Of a stretch of 64,000 nt of DNA, positions 1 through 9,589 are shown in pieces. This DNA is from Meiothermus sp. Its GTDB lineage: Bacteria > Deinococcota > Deinococci > Deinococcales > Thermaceae. The position numbers and the translations under genes are program-made. The notes under the pieces were generated by a model. That model saw nothing but the letters and a program-made list of their open reading frames with translations. It ran no database searches and was not told where the DNA came from. Position 1 is the stretch's first letter, and every line of letters starts with the position of its first letter. The stretch is from NCBI RefSeq assembly GCF_026004115.1, contig NZ_BPIM01000001.1, positions 3,018,501-3,082,500 of the forward strand, in the 5' to 3' direction.

Positions 1-394
1 ACATGCCCGGCAGCTCCCGCAAAAGCTGCTCGCGGCTCAGAAAGCGTGGCACGAGTTCCAGGCCTTGTAAAAAGACATCCTGAATTTGCGCCAGCTGTTT
101 GGCCCGCCGGTGGGCCTTGCGCAGGCTGTGGCCAACCTGGTCGGCCAGGTAAGCCGACAGCAGCAGAATGAAGGCCATCACCAGATAATCCTGGGGGTTG
201 GAGGGGTAAAAGTTTAGCAAAAGCACCGCGCCCAGCGCTGCGACCGTGCCGATCCAGAGGCCGTGCACGCTGGCCGCCGTTGCCGTAAAAAACATGAACC
301 AGGGCAACGCATAAATGCCGGCCAATCCCAGACCATAGACCGCTGCAGCTGCGGCCAATGAGGCAGCAAGAATAGCGGGGTAGGGGATGGTCAT
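1..394 (-). CDS. Membrane-anchored sensor protein, C-terminal part beyond window
   Basis: The start codon is the ATG at 394 (AGGAAAG lies three bases upstream), and the frame stays open to the left edge, so only about 131 residues are visible. They form three to four hydrophobic segments (residues about 5-90) followed by a charged helical stretch rich in Arg, Lys and Gln that looks like a signalling coiled coil leading to a cytoplasmic output domain. This layout (DUF4118-like membrane sensor region, then GAF, kinase or GGDEF output) is typical of bacterial sensor proteins, but the output domain is outside the window, so the exact class is unknown. Confidence 0.6.
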   Translation of the reverse strand, partial: MTIPYPAILAASLAAAAAVYGLGLAGIYALPWFMFFTATAASVHGLWIGTVAALGAVLLLNFYPSNPQDYLVMAFILLLSAYLADQVGHSLRKAHRRAKQLAQIQDVFLQGLELVPRFLSREQLLRELPGM

Positions 395-638
395 CTGCTT
401 TCCTATAATGGCCCCCAGTTTAGCAAATTAAGCGCTTCAAAACAGGCTAGAATAACCATCAGCCTAGCCTGACTGGATTTGACTTGAAATCCGGTCTGCA
501 AGCGGGCGCGCCTTCGGACAAACGCACCACCGGTTTCAATCAGGCCCAGGGATGCCAGAAGGTGGACTCGAGTCCACGTAACGCTTATTGGTGATGGATG
601 GGTAATACTTCACTTTGCTAACAGCTAGTATTTCCTTC
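395..638. other. Intergenic region between divergent genes with a perfect palindrome
   Basis: This 244-base gap separates two divergently transcribed genes and should hold both promoters. Its one clear structure is a perfect 16-bp palindrome at 562-577, GTGGACTCGAGTCCAC, centred on the CTCGAG hexamer that is abundant in this genome. It could be an operator or only a chance expansion of that hexamer. A TAGTAT box lies seven bases before the downstream ATG at 639. Confidence 0.35.
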
Positions 639-2255
639 ATGAGATTTTTTGTATACGTAACGTTTGTTGTAACATTGTGGGCTGGGGCTCTACCCAACGA
701 CATACCCAAAGACCACTGGGCTGCGCCCGCCGTGGCCGAAGTGGTAGCGAGAGGCTGGCTGCAGGGCTACCCAGGGGGTGCATTCAAGGGTGAGCTGAGC
801 CTGGATCGCTACCAGCTGGCCACCACGCTGGCTCGAGTGCTTGCCGACAGCCCTTTACCCGTGCGCGAGAGCGAGGTGCGCTTTAAGGATGTTAAGCCCA
901 ACCATTGGGCCTTGCCGGGTATTCGGCGGATGGTAGGGGAGGGACTTGTGCTGGGCTTCCCTGATCAGACCTATCGGGGAGCGTCGGTTCTTACGCGGTA
1001 CCAGCTTAGCCTGGTGCTCGACAAGCTATTGCAAAGTCTGGGAATCGCCGCTCCGGCCCGGGCGCTTCGTCCGGACGATTTACCGGCCGGTCACTGGGCC
1101 GAAGGAGCGGTGATGCGGATGATCGGATTGGATGTTTTGCCCATGGGCGCAGACGGTTTATTCAGGGGAAACCAGCCGGTCAACCGTTACCAGATGGCCC
1201 GTGCGCTATGGCGTGTCGGGCAGCTTGGGTTGTCGAGCCAGGAGGCGTCTGCCCAGATTGGCGTGGCGTCCGCCTTGCCGAACAACACCCCACAGTCCCC
1301 TAGCTCGAGCGCCCTACCTGCTGGTCAAACCGGGGTTAACTCCAGTGTCCAAGCGAGCCAGCAGACACCGTTGGTTCCGGTGGAGGTTACAACGGCCTCG
1401 GTTCCAGAGGGTACGGCGCTGTCCAGCCTTAGCGCAGCACCTTTGCCAGAGGGATGGGCTTCGGCCATCCTTGAGCAAAGCCTGATTCACCTTGGCCAGG
1501 ATCGGGGGAGTGGCCGGGTCTGGGCAACCCTCAAGCACCAGGGACAGCAGGCCATTGCCCTATTGAGGTTGGATGAAAGCCCCCGCCTCGAGGCCTTCTA
1601 TCCCCTCAACGAGGCCGTGGCCGTGGCCAGCGAGGGTTGGGCCTGGCTCGAGGGGGGTCGGCAGCTTCTGTTCTGGGATGCTAAAGCTCAAAAAACCCGG
1701 CTCTATGGCCCCATTGGGCAGTCCGGGGCGCGCGAGGCCCTGCCGCCGGTGTTTGCCGCCGGGGTGCAGGAAGGCTTGCTGGGCGGAGTAGCCCTGGACG
1801 AAAGCCGCAACTACCTGGCCCTCATGAGCGGGCGGCCCCTCTGTTTGCCCGATTGCGAAAAAGCCGCCTCCTCGCAGGTGCTACGGCTGGTGCTCCTGGG
1901 CCTGAACCCCGATGGGCTTTTCGCAGAATACGCCTACTTACTGGACGACCCCAAAAACCGGGTGGTGGGCCTGGCTTGGCCCAAGCCTCGGTTGTTGCTG
2001 GTACATGAGCACGACGGCCAGAAAAGCCGTATCTATAGCGTGGATTTGAACCAGGCCGACGACCTGGCTTTTACCGAATGGGACACCCCCGAGGCCGGCC
2101 TGGAACTCAGACCCCTGGTCAAGCCCTTAACCAAAAAGCTTATTTTGGAGGTTCCCCTAACCAACCCCCGTGGGCTGGCGTTGCTTAGCTCAACAGAGGC
2201 GGTCATCCTTCAGCAGGGCGTCCTACGCCTGAAGCTAGATAAGCCGCTGTGGTGA
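639..2255 (+). CDS. S-layer homology (SLH) domain envelope protein
   Basis: Secreted envelope protein of 538 residues. A hydrophobic N-terminal segment acts as signal peptide. Three SLH repeats follow at about residues 20-190, each with the D-HWA...G...GYP / RYQ pattern; such repeats bind secondary cell-wall polymer or peptidoglycan in Deinococcota. A Ser/Pro/Gln-rich linker (about 195-265) leads to a 270-residue C-terminal region that resembles repeated beta strands of a propeller, with no recognised family. A TTG 24 bases upstream would also be in frame, but the ATG at 639 is preferred: it puts a signal peptide at the N-terminus and has TAGTAT seven bases upstream, as expected for a leaderless transcript. 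Confidence 0.85.
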   Translation: MRFFVYVTFVVTLWAGALPNDIPKDHWAAPAVAEVVARGWLQGYPGGAFKGELSLDRYQLATTLARVLADSPLPVRESEVRFKDVKPNHWALPGIRRMVGEGLVLGFPDQTYRGASVLTRYQLSLVLDKLLQSLGIAAPARALRPDDLPAGHWAEGAVMRMIGLDVLPMGADGLFRGNQPVNRYQMARALWRVGQLGLSSQEASAQIGVASALPNNTPQSPSSSALPAGQTGVNSSVQASQQTPLVPVEVTTASVPEGTALSSLSAAPLPEGWASAILEQSLIHLGQDRGSGRVWATLKHQGQQAIALLRLDESPRLEAFYPLNEAVAVASEGWAWLEGGRQLLFWDAKAQKTRLYGPIGQSGAREALPPVFAAGVQEGLLGGVALDESRNYLALMSGRPLCLPDCEKAASSQVLRLVLLGLNPDGLFAEYAYLLDDPKNRVVGLAWPKPRLLLVHEHDGQKSRIYSVDLNQADDLAFTEWDTPEAGLELRPLVKPLTKKLILEVPLTNPRGLALLSSTEAVILQQGVLRLKLDKPLW

Positions 2256-2309
2256 GCAAATTGGGGTGAGGTTTTCGCTTCGTTTCGCGAACTGCGCACT
2301 CGAGGGCTT

Positions 2310-2657
2310 TCAGCCGGGTATGGTGAGGCGGGTGGGGTTGGGAGCGAGCTGGGACTCCTCACGCTCGGCCCGCCGCACGACCTCCTCGTTGCCCAAGAAC
2401 TGTACAAGCTGGGCCCTGGTTACCAGTTGGCCAGCGTACATGTACACCAGGCCCCGCCGCTGGTGGGTTACTACAAAGGGTGTGCCGTTGTAATAGCGTA
2501 CCAGGGTGTTGTGACGGCGGGCGTGCCGGGACATCCGCGCCAGGGCCCGTACCCCTTGATCCATCTTGCGGTTTTGCGCTTGTGGATACCAGATCGAAAA
2601 AAGAATCAAAAAGGCCAGCCCGAGCATCAGCAAAACCACAGCAAAGTTGATTTCCAT
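2310..2657 (-). CDS. Small membrane-anchored protein, paralogue of the protein at 13508-13864
   Basis: Unrecognised family, about 115 residues. One N-terminal transmembrane helix (residues about 5-22) is followed by a basic cytoplasmic region with the pattern HNTLVR...VV...QRG..YMYAGQ.VTR..L..FLG. The same pattern occurs in the protein encoded at 13508-13864, so the two are clear paralogues. The ATG at 2657 is taken as start; a GTG nine bases upstream is the alternative. The gene is divergent from the Xer recombinase gene, 121 bases away. Function is unknown; a single-pass adaptor or small structural protein is possible but not supported by anything further. Confidence 0.65.
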   Translation of the reverse strand: MEINFAVVLLMLGLAFLILFSIWYPQAQNRKMDQGVRALARMSRHARRHNTLVRYYNGTPFVVTHQRRGLVYMYAGQLVTRAQLVQFLGNEEVVRRAEREESQLAPNPTRLTIPG

Positions 2658-2766
2658 AAGTATCACCAGTATAAAAACAGGCTTTCACGACCTCGGTGTT
2701 AACTCAAAGAAAGCTAAAGCTAAGATGAAATAAAAAGCGCACTTATAATCCTAAGTACGCATTTGA

Positions 2767-2772
2767 TATACT
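2767..2772 (+). promoter_or_regulatory. -10 box of a probable leaderless promoter for the Xer gene
   Basis: TATACT lies exactly six bases before the ATG at 2779 and there is no Shine-Dalgarno sequence between them. In Deinococcota a TANNNT box at this distance marks transcripts whose first base is the start codon. No convincing -35 box is seen. Confidence 0.5.
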
Positions 2773-2778
2773 GGTGGC

Positions 2779-3798
2779 ATGCTGGTGCCGCTGGCGAACT
2801 GGAACAACCCGGCCAAACGCCGCCTCGAGGCCATCCGGGCCGCCCACGAGCGCAGCCTGGAGGGTTTGCTCGAGTTGCTCGAGGCACACCTGGTTCTCAA
2901 AGGCCGAAAACGCGCCACGCTGAGCCCGCGAACCCTCGAGAACTACCGTCTGGCGGTGCGCGACTTTCTGGCCTGGGCCTGGTCAGATACCCAGTCGCTG
3001 GAAATCCTCAAAGCCACCTCGGACGACCTCGACCGCTACATCGCCGATCTGCAACTGCAGGGCGGCCACCTGCAAAACTCTGAGGGCCAGCGGCTCAAGC
3101 CCGGTTCTATCGCAACCTACGTAGCGGGTGTTCGGGCTTTTTACCGGGCGCTCGAGTGGGCAGGCGCTGCCGTATTGCCACAGGTGCATTCACCCCACGA
3201 CCCCACACCCCCCGAGGAACGTCGGCCAGCCTTACCCCAGGGTCTATATCAAAAACTTTTAGGACACCTTGCGGGTGGTGAGCCACAAACCTACCGGGAT
3301 CGCCTGGCGGTACGGCTCATGGCCGAGGCCGGACTGCGTATTAGTGAACTTGTTAACTTGTGGGTGGAAGATATACACCTCCAGGAGCGACTATTGCTCA
3401 TCCGCAGCGGTAAGGGTGGCAAACAGCGCAGTGTGCCCCTCTCACGCTCAATGGTACAAGAGCTCGAGGGTTGGCTGAAGCTGCGGCTGGCTCACGCCGT
3501 CGCGGGCGAGCGCGCCCTGCTCATCAATCTGGGGGGGCGCAAAGCCAGTGGCCAGGCCATGACCGACAAAACCCTGCGGAAAATTCTGAACCGACACTAC
3601 CGAGCCCTGGGTTTTCCCGAGCGCTACTATGGGGCCCACATGCTGCGCCACACGGCCGGCACCCGCTTTTACAAAAAAAGCCGCGACCTCCACGCCACCG
3701 CCCGACTTCTAGGGCACACCAACATTAACACCAGCGCCATCTACGCCAAGATGGATCTGGAAGGGCTGTTTGAGATTGTCGATGGGCTTGAGGAATAG
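2779..3798 (+). CDS. Tyrosine recombinase of the XerC/XerD family
   Basis: Site-specific DNA recombinase of 339 residues, probably acting in chromosome dimer resolution with the FtsK/dif system, although an integrase-like role cannot be excluded. The N-terminal SAM-like core-binding domain covers about residues 25-135 and the catalytic domain about 150-335. The catalytic set is visible: R187 in GLRISEL, K211 or K213, H287 and R290 in HMLRH, H313 in LLGHTN and the nucleophile Y322. Length is somewhat above the usual 300 because of an N-terminal extension. The stop codon is followed after one base by the ATG of the PsiE-like gene, so the two are probably cotranscribed. No phage genes or attachment sites are seen nearby, which favours the housekeeping role. 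Confidence 0.85.
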   Translation: MLVPLANWNNPAKRRLEAIRAAHERSLEGLLELLEAHLVLKGRKRATLSPRTLENYRLAVRDFLAWAWSDTQSLEILKATSDDLDRYIADLQLQGGHLQNSEGQRLKPGSIATYVAGVRAFYRALEWAGAAVLPQVHSPHDPTPPEERRPALPQGLYQKLLGHLAGGEPQTYRDRLAVRLMAEAGLRISELVNLWVEDIHLQERLLLIRSGKGGKQRSVPLSRSMVQELEGWLKLRLAHAVAGERALLINLGGRKASGQAMTDKTLRKILNRHYRALGFPERYYGAHMLRHTAGTRFYKKSRDLHATARLLGHTNINTSAIYAKMDLEGLFEIVDGLEE

Positions 3799-3799
3799 T

Positions 3800-4246
3800 A
3801 TGAATAGCCAGCTTATAACTCAAAAGAACCTGCTCACCTTTTTTCGGATAACCACCCGCATCATCTTTAATCTGTCCCTCGTTGCGCTACTGTTAGGCCT
3901 TCTGGTAAGCGTTGGCCGCACATTACTGGATCTGGGCCTGGCCTTTACTCAACCGACCGTGCGTCTGGGCCTTAAGGATCTGGTAACCAACATTTTGTCC
4001 CTGGTGGTAGTGCTCGAGCTGGTACGGGCTTTTGTGGATTACTTCGAGTTCGACCGTATCCGGCCAGAAATACTTGTAGAGGTAGCGGTGGTGTTTCTAC
4101 TGCGGGAGATGATGCTGGGCCTTTTCTCCGGAGATATCAAGGGCTGGGATGTACTGGTTTGGAGTGTCGGTATCCTGGCTCTGATTGCAGCCAGGGCCCT
4201 GGCCATTGCTTTCCCTTACAGCAAGGAGAAAAAACATGCGGGTTGA
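3800..4246 (+). CDS. PsiE-like phosphate-starvation-inducible membrane protein
   Basis: Integral membrane protein of 148 residues with four predicted transmembrane segments and the FDRIRPEILVEVAVVFLLRE motif, both typical of the PsiE family (phosphate-starvation-inducible E, function unknown). The start at 3800 is one base after the recombinase stop, indicating translational coupling. No Pho box is visible in front of the pair, so phosphate control is not shown by the sequence. Confidence 0.75.
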   Translation: MNSQLITQKNLLTFFRITTRIIFNLSLVALLLGLLVSVGRTLLDLGLAFTQPTVRLGLKDLVTNILSLVVVLELVRAFVDYFEFDRIRPEILVEVAVVFLLREMMLGLFSGDIKGWDVLVWSVGILALIAARALAIAFPYSKEKKHAG

Positions 4247-4313
4247 GGAGAGTGTGTTGCCGGGAGTTGGACGTAAGTTTACAAGGTGAAGATTGTGCGC
4301 TGCTGGGGCAGTT

Positions 4314-7300
4314 TTAGGCCAGGGCTTCCTCGCGCTTGATGCTGTACACCCGGCTCACGCCCTTCTCGGTCGTCACGCCATACAGGGCATCGCAGGCTTC
4401 CATGGTGCGCTTCTGGTGGGTCACCAGAATAAACTGGGTCTGGCCCTTGAAGTGCTGCAAGAAGCGGCAGAAGCGCTGAATGTTGGCTTCGTCTAGCGGG
4501 GCGTCTACTTCGTCCAGGACGGCTATGGGCAGGCCTCCGCTCCCCTCCCCTACCTCCGAGAGAGCAAACAAAAAGGCCAGGGCGCCCATGGTGCGCTCGC
4601 CCATGGAGAGCAGGTTCAAGTTAACCGTGCGCTTGCCGGCAGGCTTGAGAATCAGCTCGAGACCCTGATGGGTGCGCTCGAGTTCGACCTCGGCGTCCAG
4701 TAAAGCGCTGGCGTAGTGGGCAAATTTTTCCTTGAATGTGGCATATACCTGCTGCATTCGCTCGCGGTATTCGGACTGCACCAGGTGAAGCTCGGCCTCC
4801 AGTTTGCGCACTACCGTTTCTGACTCCTGCAAGGCCACCTCGAGTTTCTGGATGTCCTCGCTCAGAAGGGCATACTCCTGTTCGGCCAGATGGTTGATGG
4901 GGCCCAGGGCTTCCAGGGCCGCCTCGGTTTCCGAAAGGGCGCGGGCCAGGCTGCGCGAGGAGCCCTCCTCCACCCGGTACAAGGAGGCTGCGCCGTCCCG
5001 AAGGGGATCGTCCGGCCCCGGGAGCGGGGGTAGCTCGGCCAACTCTTGCTGAAGGGTCTCGATGGTGGCCTCGCGGCGGGCCTGGGTCAGGTGGAGGGCC
5101 TCGAGGTCGGATAAAAGCTGGTTGGTGCGTGCAATGAGCCGAGTTTCTTCCTCTGACAAGGCCCGGGTACGGCCACGGGCCGCATACAAGGCCCCTTCCA
5201 GGTGGCGCAGGTTCAGGCTGCGCTGGGCCTGCTCGAGTTCGGTTTTGCGGGCCTGAATGGCGGTTAGTTTTTGCCCCAGTTCACCCTGCTCACTGCGCAG
5301 GCGGTGGAGGCGGGTCTCGAGCTCACCCATCTCCTTGTGGGCCTGGTGGTAGCGCTCGAGATCTTCCCGGTAGCGCTGCCACTGGCTTGACACCTCTCGC
5401 TCCTGGGCCATCTGAGCATTCAGGGCTTCGCGCTCGTTACGCAGGGCCTGCAGGCGTTCAGGCTGTGGAGGGGCGGCAGGTGGGGGGGCCTGGGGTGCGG
5501 GGCTATGCGAGAGACGCGAAAAGCTGGCTTGCACCGCCTTGAGTTCAGAGCCAAGCTCGGTCTGGCGCCGCAGAAGGTTGGGCAGATCCAGCCCGGCCAG
5601 TTCGGCCCGCAGGCTTTCGGTCTGGGCCCGGAGGGCCTCCGCCTCGGCGTTCAGGCGCCGGGCCTCGGCCTGGGTCTCCTGGTAGCGTCGGCGCAGGGCG
5701 AGCATCTGCCCGCCCCGTTGCACCCGCCCGCCCGTGATGGCCCCGCTGGTCTCGAGCAGTTCGCCTTCCAGGGTAACGATGCGGGGGTGGTCAGGGTGCG
5801 TTCGCACCAGCGCGAGCGCAGCATCCAGACTCTCCATGACCAGGGTTTCACCCAGCAGCGAGGGCAGGGCCTCGGGGCAGGCCGGTAGCTGTACCAGTCG
5901 GCGGGCCACCCCCACCACGCCCTGTACCTTGCTCCAGTCGCGCTCCCGTTCCCGGAACGCTCGCAACAGGGTACGCGGCAGAAAGGTGGCCCGGCCCCCG
6001 TGTTGTTTGAGGTGTTGCACGGCGGCCTGGGCGGCCTGCTCGTGCTCGGTTAGCACCCATTGCATCCGCCCACCCATGGCCACTTCAATGGCCAGCTCGA
6101 GCCCGGCGGGCACCTGCAACAAATCCGCCACCACCCCGATCAGTCCGGGAATGCCAGCCTCGCGGGCCCGCTTGGGGCCTTCGGCCAGGTCGGAACCCGA
6201 GCGCAGCATGGCCTCGAGGCGACGCGCCTCAGACTCCGCAGCACGGGCTTCGCTCTGGGCCTGGCCTTCTTGCTTGACCCGTTCATTCAACTGAGCACGC
6301 AGCTCATTTTCACGGGCCTGCAACCTCGCAAGCTGGCCCTGCAGGTGTTTCAGTTCGGCCTCGAGACGGCCCCTATCGGCCTCCAGGGCCGATTTTTGCG
6401 CCAGCATCTGCTCGTAGGCCTGTTTCTGGGCTTCGTAGGTGGCCTGGGCTTGCAGGTAGCGTTCGAAGGCTTGTTGCTGGGCCTTGAGCTGGTGTTCCTC
6501 TGTCTGTATCGCGGCTTGCAGTTCCTGCAGGCGTTGGCGGTAGCCCTGCATGACCTCGGGCGTGGGCTCCGGCTCGCTGGGGGCTACAGGCTCCGACAGC
6601 GAGCGCAGCCGGGTCAAGCGGGCCTCACTTTCGCCCAAATCCTGCGCCAGTCGGCGCAACAGCCCCTCGAGCGAGGCCCGCTCCTGATCCGCTAGCCGCA
6701 GTTCCCCGCTCAAGGGCTTCGGCTTGCCGGAGGGCCTCGCTGTGGGCATTCTGGGCGGCTTCCAGGGCCTCCAGGGCCTGGCTTTTCTCGGTCTCCAGTT
6801 CGCGCAAACGCTGGCTGGCCTCGGTGCGCTCCTGTTCCAGCGCCTGGGCCTTCTGCCGCGCAGCTTTGGCCTCCTGGTCGGCCTCGCGAATGCGGGCCGC
6901 CAGCACACTGCGGCGCAGCACCAGGCTGCGGGCGGCCAGGGTAGGCGGCTTTCTGGGCGGCCTCGGCCTGCTGGGCTTTTTCGGCCACCGAAGCTTTGCG
7001 CTCGGCTAGTTCCTGCGCGCGGGTTTGCAGCTCGAGGGTAGCGCTCTCCAGGCGTTCGTGTGCGGTCTTGCTGGCCTGGGTGACGGCCCGCAGACCGGCG
7101 GCTTCTTCCAGGTAGGAAAGCAGCACCTCGGGCCCGGCCTGCAAAATTTGCCCCACCTCACCCTGCCCCACAATGGCGTAGCCGGTGCGGGAAAGCCCCG
7201 TGCCCATCAGGGCTTGCTCCACTTGTCGCAGGGTGCTGCGCGAACCGTTGAGCCGCACATCGCTGCTGCCGTCGCGCTCGAGGCGGCGGCTCAGATTGAC

Positions 7301-7567
7301 CCGCCGTCCGTTGCCCCCCAGCTCCAGCCCCACCTCGGCAAACCCCAGCGGCGCTCTGCCATCTGCGCCGTGGAACAAGAGCGAAAGGGCTTCCTCCCCG
7401 CGCAGTTCGCGCGCGCGCGCCCCCACCACCCAGCGCAGCGCTTCCACCAGGTTGCTCTTACCGGAGCCGTTGGGGCCCACAATGCCATAGATGCCGGGGC
7501 CAAACTCGAGGCTGGTGCGTTCGCCAAAGGACTTGAAACCTTGCAGGATGAGTCGCTCGATCTTCAT
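4314..7567 (-). pseudogene. smc: Chromosome segregation ATPase SMC, with two single-base frameshifts
   Basis: Chromosome condensation ATPase. The N-terminal frame (7567 down to about 6941) holds the Walker A motif GPNGSGKSN and the start of the coiled coil. The last frame (from about 6716 to 4314) holds the hinge (near GIPGLIGVVADLL), the second coiled coil, the signature LLSMGERTMGALAF (LSMGER where most SMCs have LSGGEK) and Walker B VLDEVDAPLD. Between them, 6941-6716 is read in a third frame. Each junction sits in a CCC triplet on the coding strand and is repaired by removing one base; with both removed the gene is 3,252 nt, 1,083 residues plus stop, close to normal SMC length. Either these are sequencing errors or smc is newly inactivated. 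No scpA or scpB is adjacent. Confidence 0.88.
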
Positions 7568-7679
7568 AAGGGTTCGGATACCTGAATAGGTCGCCGGTCA
7601 AAATCTGTTTGGGATACAGGCAGCAGGATGCTTATCGGAGTCTGCCATTGACCATGGACCATCGACTGTTGAACGCTGT

Positions 7680-8213
7680 TCACGGCTTTTGTCGCTTGAA
7701 CGGATCCAGAAGGGACAGGTGCCCCAGGCTTTCAACTTCCTTGCCTTCCAGCAAAAACTTGACCTGCTGCACCTCTTTGAACTCCAGCAAGGTGTTGGTG
7801 ATGCCGTAAATCAGGGCCAGTTCACCCGCAGTGCCGTAGTTCAGCCGCCCATAGGCTGCCGGTAAGTCTACCAGAGCGGTGCTGTCGCGCAAGAAAACGG
7901 TGGGTGCAGGGGTTCCCGCCGGAACCAGGGGTGCGGCCCCTTGCATCTGGGGCCCCCGCACCAGTTCTTCCAGCACGCGCCCCAGGACATATTCTCCCTC
8001 GGCAATCTGTACGGTGCGCTCCTCCACCACCAGGCCGTCCTCGGTGTCTTTGGCAAAGTATAGTTTGATGTTTCGGGGGCCCCGGTTTTCCAGGTCGGAG
8101 GGGAGGTTAAGCGACCTCGAGCCGCTATCGCTCTGGAGCGACCACAAAGCCCAACCCCCCAAAGTTAGCACCACCAGGCCCAGCAAGTTGGTAAAGCTCA
8201 GCATCCGTCTCAC
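7680..8213 (-). CDS. GerMN-domain secreted or membrane-anchored protein
   Basis: Protein of 177 residues with an N-terminal membrane anchor (residues about 7-26) followed by a GerMN domain, including the patterns VLGRVLEELVRGP and TALVDLPAAYGRLNYGTAGELALIYGITNTL. In spore formers GerM works with an amidase in cell-wall remodelling; in non-sporulating Thermaceae the same pair is a likely peptidoglycan-processing unit. The GTG start overlaps the stop of the upstream amidase gene by four bases (GTGA), a strong sign of coupled translation and joint function. Confidence 0.8.
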   Translation of the reverse strand: MRRMLSFTNLLGLVVLTLGGWALWSLQSDSGSRSLNLPSDLENRGPRNIKLYFAKDTEDGLVVEERTVQIAEGEYVLGRVLEELVRGPQMQGAAPLVPAGTPAPTVFLRDSTALVDLPAAYGRLNYGTAGELALIYGITNTLLEFKEVQQVKFLLEGKEVESLGHLSLLDPFKRQKP

Positions 8214-9503
8214 GGCCTGGCACCTCCGGTGGGGCCTGGGTTCGGCGTGGGAGCGGCGGTGCGCGGGGGGGAGGCTTCGGGCAGGCCCAGGTAGGAGAAA
8301 ATGGCCCTGGCCAGCACCTCGGCCACCTGTTCGCGGCCCTGCGGGGTGCGAAGTTGTTCGAAGCCCACCTCGAGCAAGATCGCCGCACCGCCGGCCATCG
8401 AGAGCACGTACATGGCGTCCTGGCTGGTGGTAGCTACTATCCCGGCGGTGGCAAAGCCCTCCGACACCCCCTGGGCAAACCGCGCAGCCGAGCCTGGAGC
8501 CGCCACATAGCGCTCCAGAACCGCCCGCTGGTTGGCGGGGGTGCGGGCCGAGAGCTCACGGCCTTTTTCCAGCAGGCGCAGGGTCTGCACCTCGGGGTGG
8601 CTAAAGACCGTAACCCGGTTTCCCGCCGCTCGCGTGCAAGCTGATAAATACCTGGGCCGAGGTGGCGTACTGGGCCCTGGCCAGGAGCGGCACGGCGCGG
8701 TCTGAGTTGCGGGTCAGGATTACCTCGAGCCTGCCCTGGAGCAACTTCTGCAAACGCTGGCTCACGCTCAAAACCAGATCCTTCTCCCGCAGGCTGCCCA
8801 CCACCACCCCGGTGTCGGTGCCCCCATGCCCGGCATCCAGAACCACCCGGGGCAACCGGGTAAGGCCGCCCCGTTCCACTACGACTTGTTTGGGCAAAAA
8901 CAGCAGTCGGGGAGGGTCGTTGCCTTGCGGCAGGTAAATCTCGGTACCCCAGTCCTCCCGGCTATAGCTAACGGGCGAGTCGGGCGGCGCATCCGGTACC
9001 TCGCGCACTCCGATCATGGCCAGGCGGGGAGGGTTATTGGCCAAAAGCCGTACCTGCACATCTCGATCAAAACGAAGGATGTAGCGTTCGCTCGAGCCCG
9101 CTACGGCCCGCTGCACCTCCAGCAGTCGGGCCGGTCGCAGGGCCAGCACCGGTGCGCCATAGTCGTTGCGGTAGTACAGATCGAGGTTGCGGGCCAGCTC
9201 CCGCACCGGAACCCACAGGCTGCCCTGGTAGCGGTAGGCATTCAGAAAACGCACGGCATCAGCGCCCTGGCTGCTGATGCCAAAAGCCGCCACCCGGCTG
9301 CCCAGGCTCAGGTACACCTTCCCCGAGGCCTCGAGGTAGCCCAGCCCCAGGGCTTCGGCAATCAGCTTTGCGGAGCCAAAGGCTACCGTGCCGCCGCCCG
9401 GATAAATGGCCTGACTCTCCTGAAAACCCACCAGCAGGCGATTTTCGTACTGGGCCAGGGCAAGCCCAAGCAATACCACCCAAACCGTCAATATGCGCCG
9501 CAT
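8210..9503 (-). pseudogene. N-acetylmuramoyl-L-alanine amidase (amidase_3), one frameshift
   Basis: Cell-wall hydrolase that cleaves the amide bond between N-acetylmuramic acid and L-alanine. The signal peptide (residues 1-18) is followed by a copper-amine-oxidase-like/AMIN-type N-terminal region and the amidase_3 catalytic domain, with zinc motifs VVLDAGHGGTDTG and VFISLHAS. After SLHASGGK the frame ends early. Removing one A from the AAA triplet (ttt at 8619-8621 on the plus strand) restores the expected continuation NRVTVFSHPEVQT and the C-terminal catalytic Glu in AAILLEVGF; the repaired gene encodes 430 residues. This is the third one-base insertion within 2 kb (two in smc), so an assembly error should be considered before calling it dead. 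Confidence 0.85.
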
Positions 9504-9589
9504 CCCAGATCCAGTCGCTACAGTTTTACTTGGCCCAGATTAGAAGTGCAAGCCCGTTCAGGGAGCACCGAGCGTCGGGGAGCCAAAGG

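Noticed and set aside
2779-3798. Phage or island integrase
   Set aside because: No phage genes, attachment repeats or tRNA lie nearby; the gene is coupled to a chromosomal-type membrane gene, so a Xer role is more likely.
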